Assembly (NCBI GenBank): GCA_963277665.1
Contig: OY728136.1
Coordinates: 810,241,123 to 810,305,122 of the forward strand
Reading direction: 5' to 3'
Source of the DNA: Viscum album
Lineage: Eukaryota; Streptophyta; Magnoliopsida; Santalales; Viscaceae
DNA: 64,000 nucleotides
Of the stretch, positions 24,721 through 38,149 are shown one piece after another (position 1 is the stretch's first letter; each line of letters begins with the position of its first letter). The translations under genes were made by a program, and so were the position numbers. Under the pieces are notes generated by a model. It was not told the DNA's origin. It saw only the letters and a program-made list of their open reading frames with translations, and ran no database searches.

Positions 24721-25710
24721 GACATTGGCTTCTGCTGGACACTCATCTACTGCATGAAAATAATTTACTCTTGAGGCCTTTAGATGGAGCCCTATAGTCT
24801 TTGAATCTTATGATTTCTCCATAGTATCCTTTGGTTCCAATTAACCCTGACCATAACAAGGTGTAGTCATAGATTAACAAAAACACTATAATTTACCAAT
24901 GCTTCCATAGATTTTTCATGTCTTCACGAGCATAGGACAATAACATCTTGTGTTTACACCCTTTCCACAATGATAGTAAGTCAGAGGAACATTTCCATCT
25001 ACAATAGAAGGTGTAGAGAAGGATCTCTACTGAGACCCACCTCCTCCACTTCTACAATGATCCTACCACTTCCTCTTCATCCCATGCATGCCACTAAAGT
25101 TGTCACTAGATGGAAGAGAAGAGGTGGTAAAGATGACCTTTTTTTACATATTCATATCTTCCATCATAGATCTATCCACCATCTCTACATAGATAGAAAG
25201 CTTCAACATAAAAAATTGTGATATGATATCTGGTCACAAACCCTGTAGGTACTTTTGTGCCTTCAGCTGGTCATTCTTTACTACGTCTGGAGAAAAGAAG
25301 ACAATCTCGTAAAACCATTTGGTGTATTCAAACACCAAACACTCTTCTTATTTAAAATAAAGGAACTCCAAAGGCTTTTCCAGCATTAGGGATACTAAGA
25401 AATATTACTGAAATAATAGGGTTTTGAAACCCTTCCAATCCAAGTCCACATGTTTTTCTTCCTGGACCATAGAATCCCACCATCACTTGTCAAACCCCTC
25501 GAGTATGAATCCTGCACACTTTACCCCAATGTTCTCAGGTGTCTCTAAAAATGTGAATATTTGATCGATCCTATCCAACCAGTGCTTCGCCTCTTGAGGT
25601 TTAATCATTTCTTTAAAAGACAGTGTCTTGTCATGTAAGAATTCTCGTGATCGATCTCTCTCTCCTCTAGCTCCTATATGTACCTCAACATATTCGTTCT
25701 GCACACATGG
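24721..25710 (-). pseudogene. Element B gag
   Basis: Opens with a 73-codon stretch (25704-25483) carrying the retrotransposon gag hallmark EAKHWLDRIDQIFTFLETPE. It continues with FEYTKWFYEIVFFSPDVVKN and DQLKAQKYLQGL (about 25330-25230), then a basic region. A zinc knuckle at 24937-24978 reads YYHCGKGVNTRCYC; the first cysteine and the histidine are replaced by Tyr and Asn. It packages RNA in intact elements. Several stops. Confidence 0.8.
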
Positions 25711-26100
25711 TAAATTATGATTAATAGGACAAACTACCCATACTAAAGTCTTGATGATATTCTGATATATAGGTGGATTCTTTAGAGGATCATCAACTAC
25801 ACCTTCCTGAGGAACTCATGGAAGATGTCTCAGAGGCATAGTACTACACACTAAAACATAAGAATGATTAGACAACAGAATAAATCTCAGTTCAAAATAG
25901 AAAACCCATAAGCAAAAACTGAGATTTTAAAACAAAAAACCTAACACTAGAGACACACATCCCAATATCTAATGGAAACTCGAGTCTTTCCACAACAATA
26001 GATTTCCAAACACTTATCACAACATACCTCTCAAGTCCCAAAAATCCTATCCTTAGTCTAACAAATATCCCAAGACAAGGAATCTCGAGGAAAGAAAACC
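25711..26100 (-). other. Leader of element B
   Basis: About 390 bases between PBS and gag with no coding signal; position corresponds to the untranslated leader. Confidence 0.6.
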
Positions 26101-26111
26101 CTATGATACCA
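26101..26111 (-). promoter_or_regulatory. Primer-binding site of element B
   Basis: TGGTATCATAG on the minus strand, three bases before the LTR edge at 26115. Initiator-methionine tRNA type. Confidence 0.78.
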
Positions 26112-26114
26112 AAT

Positions 26115-26269
26115 TGTAAATAACTGACCTAGGTTTCTCTCAAACCTGACATCCGACCTGATCCATAACATAACCTAAGGTTTTTCCTGATCCCCACGGG
26201 CTAGCGGAAAACAATCAGGCATTAAACGACTAAGTAGAGGGAAAATTTTTTCCCAACCTAAACAATGAC

Positions 26270-26317
<48 letters not shown>

Positions 26318-28129
26318 CAAGAAATAAATAGTAGAACACTAACGAATATATATTACAAAATAGTGAGAAAGACAACAGAAACAAACAACTAGATAGTATT
26401 CAGAAACTCCAATGGACAGGTCCAACAATAAACGAAAAAAACCAAAGGCTACTCCAAGTGATTGTGTGGATGAACTCCCACCATCTCACCACCACCTACC
26501 CAACTTAGGTAACACAAAAACACACCGCCTCACTATGACAACTTTCCTTTCCCTATACTGGAATATATACAAAGGTCTAAGCACCACCGAAGATGTGCGT
26601 ATGGTGTGAGCTAATAGGATCATTAAGACCCCACACAAGAGTTACATAATAAGTCTCTTTATAAAAATTCTTATATTCTTATTTTAATTAAAAAATGACA
26701 TGATAAGTAGTAAAGTAGTTTTTATAGAGAACATGTTAAAGATTTCCCTTTTCCAGAACTCTGAACAAAAGAAGGTATAACATTCTTATCAAGGATAACT
26801 CATAAATCTTACCAGTACAAAATAGAAAAAGTAGCATAGGTATCAATACCAAGGATCACTATAGGTTAGACTAGCATAAAAATCATACCACAATAAATAA
26901 ATTTCACAATACAGTTCCTAAAACACAGGTCTAGAATTCAGAGGAATACCCCCTGAGTAAACCCCCTGACAATATCAATATTTCCCCCCTAAAATAATGG
27001 GCATAGGAGATAGAGGAAATCCACATGAGAAAACCTCCTAGTAATCAGAAAACATGGATGATGGCCTCAAAATAGAAATTCCACCTAAGTTCCCAAGGTA
27101 ACCCATGTGATCATTTTCACAAATAAATTTTAATGTTTGAAAAGTACCCAGTTTCTTTTCTTTTATCAAATCTATGGAAAACACATTTATCTTTAATTTT
27201 TTTTTCAAAACACAATAAAATTGTCTGAAAATTTGATAAATAAATTTATAAAGTAAGAGAAATCAGGATTATTATCATAAGCTAGATACAGAACCACCCA
27301 TCTCAAAGCTTGGGTCATATATTCCCACAACAAGATCCACCAACAATGAAAATACAACAATGAAAATGAAGTCCCTATAATCCAATCCACATCACCTGGT
27401 TGATCGAAATTTGAACCCAAGGGGTCAATGGAAAGGAAGAAACCTACATACCTCAAGAATGAATTCCCACCGCACCATGAATAAAAAACAAAAAGGCATA
27501 TATATTGATACCACACATTGGATATATAAGAAACCAAGAAGAAACACCATCTTAACCTAAAAGATTCAAACACACCACCCAACAGTGATATCACAATCAA
27601 TAACAATGAATAAGCGAAAAGGTTACCCACCCATAGAGATTCCCCACAATTGCAATGAAGATCTAAAATCAAAAAAATTGTTCTATATAGAGCGGAGTTT
27701 TCCAAGATGACATGGGAAGAGCACTAGTCGAGATCCAAGGGCCTAGAGAAAAGAGACGAATCCAAAACAGATGCTTTTCTATTTTAAAAACTGTAGGAAG
27801 GTTGTTTTAGGATGTGAAATACATAGTGTACAAGTTTTCTAAAAAATTCATCAAGTTAGATTAAAAATCCATTATTTAAATAATTCACGACTTGAAACCA
27901 CCATTCACAACATGAAACCTTTCACAAGATGAATCCCCTTTCACGGATTGAACCTAGAAATAGTTACATGGTGTATAATCCTCCTTCAGCCTATAGAAAA
28001 CCCTTGTTATGGCAGAAATTCAAAAAAATCATTGACTTCACCATTATAGGTATCCTCCTAATCTCAAAGGAGTGAAAAAACATGATGAGGTTAATGGTGT
28101 ACTTGACTAAATGGTAATGGGATGTCACA
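26115..28129 (-). repeat. 5' LTR of element B
   Basis: Partner of 8788-10793. A 166-codon frame at 27705-27205 lies in it by chance: the partner LTR is not open there. It contains an (AT)n expansion absent from the partner. Confidence 0.85.
26273..26315. repeat. (AT)n microsatellite in the B 5' LTR
   Basis: About 21 uninterrupted AT units. The homologous place in the other LTR (about 8946-8970) has only short ATATAT runs, so it grew after insertion. Confidence 0.95.
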
Positions 28130-28572
28130 CCTATTAAAATGATTTGAGGAGAGTATTTAGGATAAGAAAAGAGAAAATAAATATTTTACTATAATGCTTT
28201 CTGTATGTGATAAAAATGATAATTTGAGAGAAATAAATCTCTCAGAGTAGAAGATAAGTATCAAATACCTACTATAGTAAAGAAGAAGAATAAAAAAAAT
28301 CCACTCAGTAGTTTGAGAGTTCCAAATTGGTTGAGTATAGAAAAATCTAGGTGATCAGATCTGTTCAAGAACTATAAAGTTAAGCTGTGGTAGAGACTGA
28401 GTTGCATAAGTATGTCTAGAATATATAAAGGCATTCTAATAATTTATGGTTATTAGAAGGAGATATATCTTATTTATGTAGATTCATCACTAAGTATATT
28501 TATTAATATACTTTGTAAGGAAAACTTCAAAGAAAACATGAGCATATATATGGCGGGAATCCATATAACCTA
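28130..28572 (+). repeat. 3' LTR of element A, second piece
   Basis: Continues the A LTR after B. Shared landmarks with 2470-2940 are the AAGAAAAGA block, CTGTATGTGA and GATATATCTT. It ends where element E begins at 28573. Confidence 0.8.
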
Positions 28573-31321
28573 TGTGCGACACCCTAATGTCAATTTTATG
28601 TATGGTTATTTATTATATAGATTATCCCCTTGAGTTTGAGGTGTTTTTGGATAAAAAATTAAAATTTTTGAACTTTTTCTAGGAAACATAGTTAAAAAAC
28701 AAACAACCTAAGTGTGCATCATCCTGTACTTTTTAATAGTGGAAATATTCATGGTTACCACATGGTTTGGTAAACCGTGTGGTTAAACTATGTGTACTAC
28801 TTTAAAATTTCTATTTTCCCCTTTTGGATAATTTTTAATTTGGGTTTCCTACCTTTAGTCCCCCACTTCAAACCAGGTAACTCATGAACCTCTCATAGCC
28901 TTCTCTCTTATTCTCTAAACCCTCAATGGTGGATTAGTGATAATTCCTTGGGGATTATTCACCCGAATTGAAAGTTAAGTATTACCTTATTATTCTTCTT
29001 GGGGTTTTATCCAATTTTTTCATCATACTATAATCCTAGTGGAAATTTCTGGCTAATTTCCACACCCAGGGTAGTTCCAATTGTTTTTATTTGTATGGGT
29101 TATGATCCCTCTCTTGAGACCGAATCCAGTGGATTTCATTGAACATGATATGATTCCACCATATGAGGTATATTATTCCATTTTATTTTATTTTATTTAA
29201 TAGTTCCATGGATTCTTGGATTTATAAATGTATTCTTAATCTTGAAAATTATGATATGGGTTATCTGGGTTTAGTTTATCAAACTTTTTCTATGAATTTT
29301 CTTGTTTTTCATTCAGCATGATGGGTTACATTTTAAAATTTAGTGAATATTTGATGTAAATGGTTATTTAATTAAATATACTTGTTTAAAAATTTAAAAG
29401 ATATTTTTCTCTAAGAATTTTTTTTCACTGGGTTTTAATAAAAATATGTTTTTAAAGGAGAATTTCCTTCTGAGTTTAACAGGTTTCCTTGCTTCAAATG
29501 GTCGTGTTGTTTTGTGAAATGAAATTGTGATTCCTTTGAGTTTTTTTTCGTTTATTTATATTTACCTCATATTTTTTTGGATTCCCAAACATATTTAAAT
29601 GGATTTTAAAGATATGTACTTAGGTGATAAGTGATATTTTTAGTTGGAACCTTATGAAGTAATGTTTGATTGACTGGTTTGTTATACCCTTATTGAGAAC
29701 CGTTTTATTTTTTAATGAAGTTTATGTATTTACATGTGATGAATAGTTGAATTTTGATTCCTGGTGTGCTTATGAGTTTTGAGTATCTTGTTAAGGGGAA
29801 TGTGAGAGGGGGAGCAGATTATTATGACGTTAGCCTCGAGTTTTGTTGTTTTTCATTAGATGAATTATTTTCGAAACTATCCCACCTCATTTAGTTATTC
29901 CCTAAGGGACCCTAGGATACTAAGTGGGAAGTCAGGGGATGTATCCAATCTAGTTGAGATTATGCACTATCTAGTGCCCCTTAGTTTAATGTAATACTGG
30001 GCCAAGGGGTTTCACTGATGAGACTAGTTGAGAGTGATTTGGTCAATAAGATGTGTGACTATTAACCTTCCGGAAGTTGGTACACCATTACATGTATCAT
30101 AATTGTCTCATTAGTCCATATAGTGTAACCTTAGGATATGTATCCTATGTTATGACTTTCATTTTTTTAGCATGTGTGATGCTTATTTCGTGTATGAACT
30201 TGGTTTGATGTATTGATCCTCTCGTGATTTTGTCTTGATATTGACTTGTATTGTTGCATATGTTTATTGGAATTATTTATGAATTTCTATGTATATATTT
30301 TGATTATAATTTATCCTCATACCTTTAATACATTTGATTTTGGGGTGTTAAAGATTTTAAAGTAAAAGGGGGAAGTTTTTTTCAAAGTATGAGTCTTTAT
30401 TCTAAATGACATTGAAATGTTTTAAACCATGTGAGGGTTTATTTTCAAAAGTGATGTTTTAAATATAAAGGAATAGTTTAACCTAATTCATTAAAAGTAT
30501 GGTGTTTTAAATATAGATTATTGGTTTTGAATTTTCATGGTTTTGAAAAAACAACTTCATGTCAGGTTTTATAATGGGTGTGATTTGATAAAGTACATAT
30601 TATATATTTTTTTACTCCAATATCATGTAAAGTAAATGAAAACCAATTTGTTTATAATATTTTTAGACTATAAGTTCTAGTTTCTTTTATAAAAGGATTA
30701 AAATAGAATCTGGGTGGTATCCTAATATCCTTTGGATCAAATCCTATACACTCACATTCATGGGTATACCGTCTTTATATCTTATAAAGGATTCTTCATG
30801 TCTTGGACTTCAAGTTTTATTAGGAGTAATTTTCATTGGGAAGTAGATGGTTGATGTAATTATGGTGGTTAATCAAGAGTCATAAGGAGATGGTGGTTCA
30901 TCCTTTAGTCTCATGTAACTAGTTGTCTCAAGTTATGTTTCATCTTCTTCGACCTCATGTTCCATTTCATTTAGTTTTATTTTTTAGTTTTGTAATCATG
31001 TATAAAATGGTTATTTTTTGTAAATATATTTTTATACATTTATCATTGTATCTCTATTTTTATTCCATGTCTTGATGTCTATTTTTAGGGTTTCTAATTA
31101 TTTATTTTTGAAGGATTCCTAATGCCAAGATACCTTATGTTGGGTTTCTAGTTAGAACATGTTGTTTATGTTTGTGTTATTAAGGGTAAAACTATCCCAA
31201 ATGACTATTATTATTACCCTTTATGATTATCATCAACTCGAGGGGATTGGGGTTTCCCATCGATTAGTGGTGGGTTGGCTCAAGTGTTGGTTTAGATGGA
31301 GTCTTGGGCCATTTTTCTACA
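28573..31321 (+). repeat. 5' LTR of element E
   Basis: Starts TGTGCGACACC (partner TGTGACACC at 34310) and ends CTACA. It aligns with 34310-36875 and then with 50233-50421, for example GGTTAGAACAT at 50251 against GTTAGAACAT at 31151. No gene. Confidence 0.85.
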
Positions 31322-31323
31322 AA

Positions 31324-31335
31324 TGGAATCAGTGG
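31324..31335 (+). promoter_or_regulatory. Primer-binding site of element E
   Basis: TGGAATCAGTGG, a worn match to TGGTATCAGAGC, two bases after the LTR end. Confidence 0.65.
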
Positions 31336-32160
31336 AGATATTTTTATTTGGGGGTCAGTGGTAGAAATATGATAGGACTATCATGACTCATGTTGAAGGT
31401 CCCGAGAAGTGCTTGGATAGCTCTTCCTCATGTTAGATATCAAGTTTCCAAGGGTGGTAGGGTATTTTATTTTGATTTTGGGTACTATAGTTTTTTATTT
31501 TTGGGATATTAGGATGTAGTTTTCTATTATTATGAGTTTTAGGGAGATTTTGGGAGACATATCAAGAAATTCATTAATTTGGAGTGAAATTGGAAAGAAT
31601 TTAGAGGGAATAAAGTTAAAGAACACAGTCTTCCAAACCATGCATAGGTTATGCAGATAGTTATGGAAAACTTCTAGTGGTAGTTACATTGTTGGATCAT
31701 TCTCTAAAAAACCATGTATCCAAACTGTGCACAATGGACAATATTTGTATTTGTTTTTTTTTGTTCATTTGATGATTTTGGATTCTTCTTTCAGTCATGG
31801 TGTTTGTTATGAGTGTTTTAGTAGAATTTCATGGATAGTGAGGTTTTACCATTCAAGTTTTAAATTAATGTTTAATGATTTAGTAGTTGGGATTGTTTGA
31901 AAAATAGTACATTGGGTGGGTTGAGGTTTTCTTATGATTTTTTGGCCTTATTATAATAATATTCAGTAAAGGAAGTGATTTTGGGTTTGTGTTATGAAAT
32001 GTTTTTAAATATTTTGGGAAATGTTTTGGAAGGGAGTTTGTAACCTTGATTTTTTTTCATTAATATTTTTCCCTTGTGTAGAATTTTGAGATTTTTTGTA
32101 ATTTTGATTGGTTTGGACTATGTTTTTTTCCCATTTTATTATAATTTAAAAGTGATTTAA
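31336..32160 (+). other. Leader of element E
   Basis: T- and G-rich sequence of about 0.8 kb between PBS and gag; no frame I can support. Confidence 0.5.
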
Positions 32161-33105
32161 TTGAGTTTTTTTCTTTTTTATATTTTATAATGTGACCCCA
32201 AAGAATGAGATGACATGTGAAGAAGGTAATGCCTTGGGTAATTGTCTTAATGATCAAGGAGTTGTCTTTCTAGTCTTTGACCCTGCCTAGACTCATAATA
32301 GAGTGGTATATCCATGTTCTTCCCACCTCCTGGATCATGCATGTGAGTTTTTTAATATATTTTATTCAATATTATATGGTGATCAAGTATCCCATGAGTT
32401 AATTTAGTGGATATCCACGATTGAAGTGGTTTTTGACTTGATAAAAACTCACACATCCTATAGGGTGAGGTTCACTATTCCCTTAATTGAAGGATTGGGT
32501 TTGGAGTGGTGTAATATCACTATTATTGCCCAAACATTCAAGGATCTATCTTGGGGATATTTCAAGCCCACCTTCATTCAGTGGTTTTATCCTAAATAAG
32601 TGAGAGTTGAAAAGCTGATGTAGTTTTTGGGTATCGTCCTGGGTGATCAGCCAATGAAAGAGTATATTTTATATTTTAATAGCTCAGTGCATTTATCCCT
32701 ATAGTTTTATAAGGAAGATTCAAAAAAATGATGTTTATTTTCTTGGGGAATGCATCTAGATATTCATTTTTTAGTGTTTTGGTGTGGAATGAGTACCTAT
32801 ATGGAAGTGGTTTATATGGTTATCATCACTGAAGTAATTTTAGTAAGGAAACCTATGGAAGGAGATGATTTTACTCCATTTGGAGCCTATAAGGATGATC
32901 CAACTAATGAGAAGGGGAAGAAAGAAGGTGATGGTGATAATAAGTTATCTTTATAACTTAACATTCTTATTTCAGTAAAGTAGAGTCTATTTGTGTGTTT
33001 TTAGTGTGTGATTATTTGGCATGTTAATCCATCATGTCCTTTATCTTTGAGAACCTATTGTCTATGTGGATATCCTAGTCACATCTATAGGTTTTGTAAT
33101 ATGGT
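32161..33105 (+). pseudogene. Element E gag (gypsy type)
   Basis: The central capsid segment at about 32555-32720 reads FIQWFYPK-stop-VRVEKLM and DQPMKEYILYFNSS, a clear Ty3/gypsy gag signature with some stops. An open run at 32750-32956 ends DDFTPFGAYKDDPTNEKGK and a basic-acidic tail. A zinc knuckle follows at 33056-33097 in another frame: YCLCGYPSHIYRFC, where the first ligand codon is TAT (Tyr) instead of Cys and the others are kept. The product would package RNA. No protease or RT follows, so E would need pol in trans. Confidence 0.72.
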
Positions 33106-34300
33106 AATGAATTAAAAGAAAAATATTCATACCTATCTTGAATATGGAAATTATTTTTCATTGTCACTTCCATTGGAGAGTTGAAAGCTGAGAATTTTTT
33201 AGGAACATCCTCTTTTTTAATCATTAATTTTTATCTTGAGAATTTTTCCATATATTGTAGACCTAATTAAGTTATATATATAATGGATAAAATTGATTTT
33301 TAACTTGTTTTAATATCTTTTGATATGTCCATGCCTTATTAATTCTTGATGTTTTGTATCTTCTATACATTATGTAGACTATGTGTTGAGATTTTTTTGA
33401 TTGATTATATGGGGTTACATTGGGTGCATGATATAGTAAAAAGGATAATATATTGGTTTTTTATTAGACTATGATAGCTACCATTTTGATATTTTCTTTA
33501 GGATTTCTATGAGTGTGTGTTTTATGAGTTTATCCCCAAGTTACCCTCTGTGTAGTTTCTTGAACTTATTCTAGAACCATTCCATTTCATGTTGAGAAAT
33601 ATGCATATTGGGATGTCCCTATTGTTTCATAAAGTTTGTTTTCTTGGTGATCAGGTACAATGACCTTTTGGTAGTTCTCAAGGATTTGATATCTTTTTGT
33701 GTTTTGAGTTGGTTGTTATGGTTAGTGTAATTGTGTATCTTTGGGGATAATCATCATTGTGGGTGTGACTTTTTAATACTTCACAATTATAGATAAATTC
33801 TAAATGGTGGGGAGACTTATGCCAGGTCACTGTGTGTTTTTAACATTCTTATAGAGTGTTACTTTGGGATTCCTTTGGTTGGGAAGTTCTATTATTTGTA
33901 TCTATTGACATATAATGTTTTGTAGGAGGTGTTTCTGTTTTTTTACCTTAATCTAGTTTGATATTTAGAAGGATCTTAGGAGAGGTGGTGGATATCATGA
34001 TATTACCAATTTCAAATAATATCATAGGAGTGGCTATCCCAATATCATCTTTTTTTTTATCTTCACCATTATTCAATGAGAATTATTTTTCTTAGGACTC
34101 CTAGTGCATTTTCAATTGGTAAATTTATAATTCTTAAATAGTGTTTTTCCAAAGGAATGGGTTGTTCGTGTATCATGTCCTTGGTTTCAAGGATTAAGAT
34201 GTTGGTTAGTAATCTAGTCCTCATTAGAGGGAATACACTCTTGGTATTACCACTTTTCCTATGTTTTCGATGACATTTTTGGGGAATAAAGTGAAATCAT
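33106..34300 (+). other. Interior of element E with no pol motif
   Basis: About 1.2 kb. I looked for DTGA, the RT palm motif, RNaseH and integrase signatures on the plus strand and found none. Either pol was lost or E never had it. Confidence 0.6.
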
Positions 34301-34309
34301 GGGGAGAAC
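34301..34309 (+). promoter_or_regulatory. Polypurine tract of element E
   Basis: GGGGAGAAC immediately before the TG of the 3' LTR at 34310. Confidence 0.75.
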
Positions 34310-36875
34310 TGTGACACCTCAATGTCAATTTTATGTTTGGGTAATTATTATATGGAGTGTCCTGTTGAGATTGAGATGCTTTTGACTAAAAATGTGAAAA
34401 TTTGGGACATTTTCCAGGCCGCATGGTTAAAAACCATGTCACCACTTATAATTTTTTATAGTCTCAATATTCATAGTCTCTATAAGATTTGGTAAAACAT
34501 TCGAGTAAACCTTATAAACCACTCAAAAGGGGTATTTTTTCCTTTTGGATCCTTTTTAATTTGGGGTTCCTCCCATTGTTACCCCACTTCGAACCATATA
34601 ATAGAAACACCTCTTCCAAACTTATCCCTTCATATACAAGCCCTCCATAATGGATTTATAATGGTTTCTTAGTGATTATTCACTTATATTAAAAATTTAG
34701 GGCTCCATTATATTTTTTTAGGGGTTTAATCCATTTTTACTATTCTTCTATAACCACAATGGCCATGGTTAGTTGATTTTCATACCCTAGGTTGTTCTAA
34801 AATTGAGGTTTTTCTTTCTAAGGGCTATGGGCCCTCTCTTGAGACCTAATATGATGGATTTCATCAAAGGAGATATGATTCCACTACATAAGGAAGGTTT
34901 TTCCATTTAATTTTATTTTATTTAAGTGTTCCATGGATTAATGGATTTTTAAATACATTCTTAATTTATATAATTATGATATTGGTTATTTACATTTTGT
35001 TTATAAAATCTTTTCATGATTTTTCTCAGTTTTAAATTTTCATGATGTGTGTAGTTTTATAATTTAATGGTGGTTTGATGTAAATATGTATTTTTTAAAT
35101 TATACAAGTTTGATAAAATATAAAATATGGTTTTATATAATAATTTTTTTTGTTAATTATACTTTAATACAAATTTTATTTTCAAAGTAGGATTTCCTTT
35201 TAGGTTTAATGGGTTTCCATGTTTTAAAGGGAATTGTTATTTTAAAAAATGAAATGGTGATTCCTTTAAATTTATTTTGTTATTTTTGGTGATGATTTTT
35301 ATTTCCATTGTATTTATATTTAGATTAAAAATAATTTTGTAAAGATATTCCCAAGATATATAATTTATAATCAATAAGTGAATGGTTCAGTTGGCACTTT
35401 GTGAAGTAATTTTTGATTTATTGGTTGGTTATACCCCTGTTAAGACCCATTGAATTTGTTGATTATGTTTATGTATATCCATGTGATGGATTTTAGAATT
35501 GTGATTCATTAAGTTATTATGGGTTTGGGGGATCTTATTAAGGGGAATGTGGTAGGAAGGGAGGATATGATTGTGATGTTATCCTTTGTCTTTTTTATGA
35601 GATAACATTTATATTGAAAGTGGACCAACTAATTTAGTTATTAAATGAGAGAACCTAGGCCACTAAGTTGGAATTAAGATGGTATATCTAATGTTTTTGA
35701 GATTAAAAACTAAATAGTGGCCCCTAGTTTAATGTAATACCTGGATACGAGGTTTCATCGATGAGATTAGTTGAGAGTGACTCAGCTAATAGGATGTGTG
35801 ACCATTAACCTACCATTAGTTGGCCAACCTTTTCAATTTTAATACTTGTTCCATTAGTCCCTATGGTGTTTCTTCCTGATTCATATCCTATGTTATGCCT
35901 TTTATTATTTAATGGAATGTGTGTTTATTATTTCTTGGATGGAATTTTTTTGATATATTGATTCTTTTGTGATTTAGTATTAATATTGATTTGTATTGTT
36001 CTGTCTATTTATTGACATTATTTATGAATTTCTATAGATTTTTCAATTAGAGTTTATGCTCATTAGTTTCTTATATTTGATTTGGGAATGTTAAAAATTT
36101 TAAAGGAAAAGGGTTAAGTTTATTTTAAAGCGTTCTTCATTATTAGAAATTCCATTAAAATTTTTTACACCATATGAGGGTATTTTTTAAAAGTGACGAT
36201 TTAAATAGAAAGGAATAGTGTAACATGTTTCTTTAAAAGTGTGATGTTCTAAATATATATTATTGGGTTTGAATTAGCATGGTTTTGAAAAAAAATCTTT
36301 ATACCATGTTTTATAAAGGGATTTCTTTGTGAACGCACTAGTTCTATATTTTTTTACTCCTATATAATGTAAAGGAAATGAAAACCTATTTATTGATATT
36401 ATTTTCAAACTAGGAATTTTGGTTTCTTTTATAAAAGAAATAAAATAGAATCATGGTGGCATCCTATTAGCATTTGGATCGCACCCTACATATTCATGTT
36501 AGTGGGTATGAATTCTTAATTCCTTATACATGATTCTTTAGGTATTGGCCTACTGGTTTAATTCCATAATGTTTTCTTTGGGAAGTAGATGATTGTTTGG
36601 ATTATGGTGATGACTCAATATTTACAAGGAGATGGTGGTCCGTAATTTGATTTCATGGAACTAGTTGTCTTGAGTTATGTATCATCCACTTCAACCTCCT
36701 ATTATATTTATTTAAGTTCCAGTTTATAGTTTTGTAATCATGTATTAAATAGTTATTTGTTAAGAATTCATTTAATAACATTTGTTATTATTTATCTATT
36801 ATTTTACCATTTTTTAGATGTCTATGTTTTTGTGTTTTTATTTAATTTGCCATGATTTGCAGAACAAGGATACAT
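34310..36875 (+). repeat. 3' LTR of element E, first piece
   Basis: Aligns with 28573 to about 31135. It stops at TACAT (36871-36875), the left target duplication of element D. Confidence 0.85.
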
Positions 36876-38149
36876 TATAGGGCCCCAACCTTAAACATTA
36901 CATAATCTTGAATTAAGTTAATAACTTACATTAAGGATTTTTTCAGGTTTAGAGATTTTGAGAATTAGGTCATAACTTATACAAAACATCTTGAATATTA
37001 CATGTGGAAAATTCTACTCAGTATCCATTTTTTCATAAAATAAAAACTCTTAAAATAAAAGAAACATGTTTAGTTCCATGTTTTAAACAATATTACTTTT
37101 CCTTGATCCCATCCTTGACCCTATTCCACCTTAAGTCCTGTGAAAAACATTTCAAAAACTTGGGATGAGCATAAAAAGCTCAGTAAGGGATACACAAAGA
37201 AGCAAATTTGTTAGTTTTCAAAACAACATGTAAACCATGCATACTTAATCATAAAGTAATACTTTTCACTTTAAAGAAGTAGTAAAAACACTTAACTGAA
37301 TATAAGATCATTGGTTACCCTTTTTTTAACCAAAATATTACCATAATGCCCATATAAAACAACTTATAACATATAATGGTAACTTGGGAGATAAACATAC
37401 TTAAATAGAATAACCATACAGTCGACTTCCACACATATCACTAAATATAATATCCATATGATCGATTTTCTTACCCAATGCATTGAAGGTTATAATGTAA
37501 CCACCCATCCTTGTTTTATCACGGAACCACCCGTCATTTGGTTTATCACATAACCACCCATTAAATTTTCAAGTACCATTATATAATCATACAACATAAA
37601 ATATTAAAAATATCAACATTTCACTAATAACATTTTATTTTAAATCAAAATAAATCATTTAAAGATATTTTAATAATAAATCCATTTCAAAAACCATTTT
37701 CAATACGAAAACACCCAAAAATCGAACAAGGGGTTTATTTTTTCCTTTTAAAAACAATAAGTCTTATAGAAAAATCCAAATAACTATTACGACGGCGGAG
37801 AGGCCATTGTCACCATATATATTAAAAAAATTAATTTTATCATTTAGTAAAATGATTTTTAGATAAAATATTCCCTTTTAATGAAAGTAAAAGTAAAAGG
37901 AGTTTATTATACACCATGTAAAAGAAGGAGGTGTATATTATCTAAACATTCCTCAATGAAAGGAGATTGAGATGAAGTCCCTTACCTCGTGTCCGACTTG
38001 GCTCATTCGTTATTTAATTTCCAAAATAATAAAATTATGTTAATTTATAATTTCATCAGAAATTTTTTCAAGTTTATTATTCCTTTTATATCACTCATTA
38101 CATTGCTATAATAATTAGTAAATTATTTGAGTTCATATCAAACATTTTG

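Larger units (their letters stand above)
8788..28129 (-). mobile_element. Element B: Ty3/gypsy retrotransposon, split by C
   Basis: Own sequence of about 7.9 kb once C is removed. LTRs are 8788-10793 and 26115-28129, both starting TGTAA and ending in TGT-[TC]-ACA on the plus strand. The element reads on the minus strand, so the right LTR is the 5' one, followed leftward by PBS, gag, protease, RT (interrupted by C), RNaseH and part of integrase. Protease lies before RT and integrase sequence is at the far end, which is the gypsy order. The two LTRs differ strongly by eye, more than those of C, which fits C being the later insertion. Confidence 0.85.

Noticed and set aside
27205..27705. Open frame of 166 codons on the minus strand, hydrophobic
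   Set aside because: It lies wholly in the 5' LTR of B and the homologous stretch of the other LTR (about 9850-10370) is not open, so it is a chance frame.
33106..34300. Search for a reverse transcriptase or integrase in element E
   Set aside because: No palm motif, protease site, RNaseH or integrase signature could be read in any plus frame.
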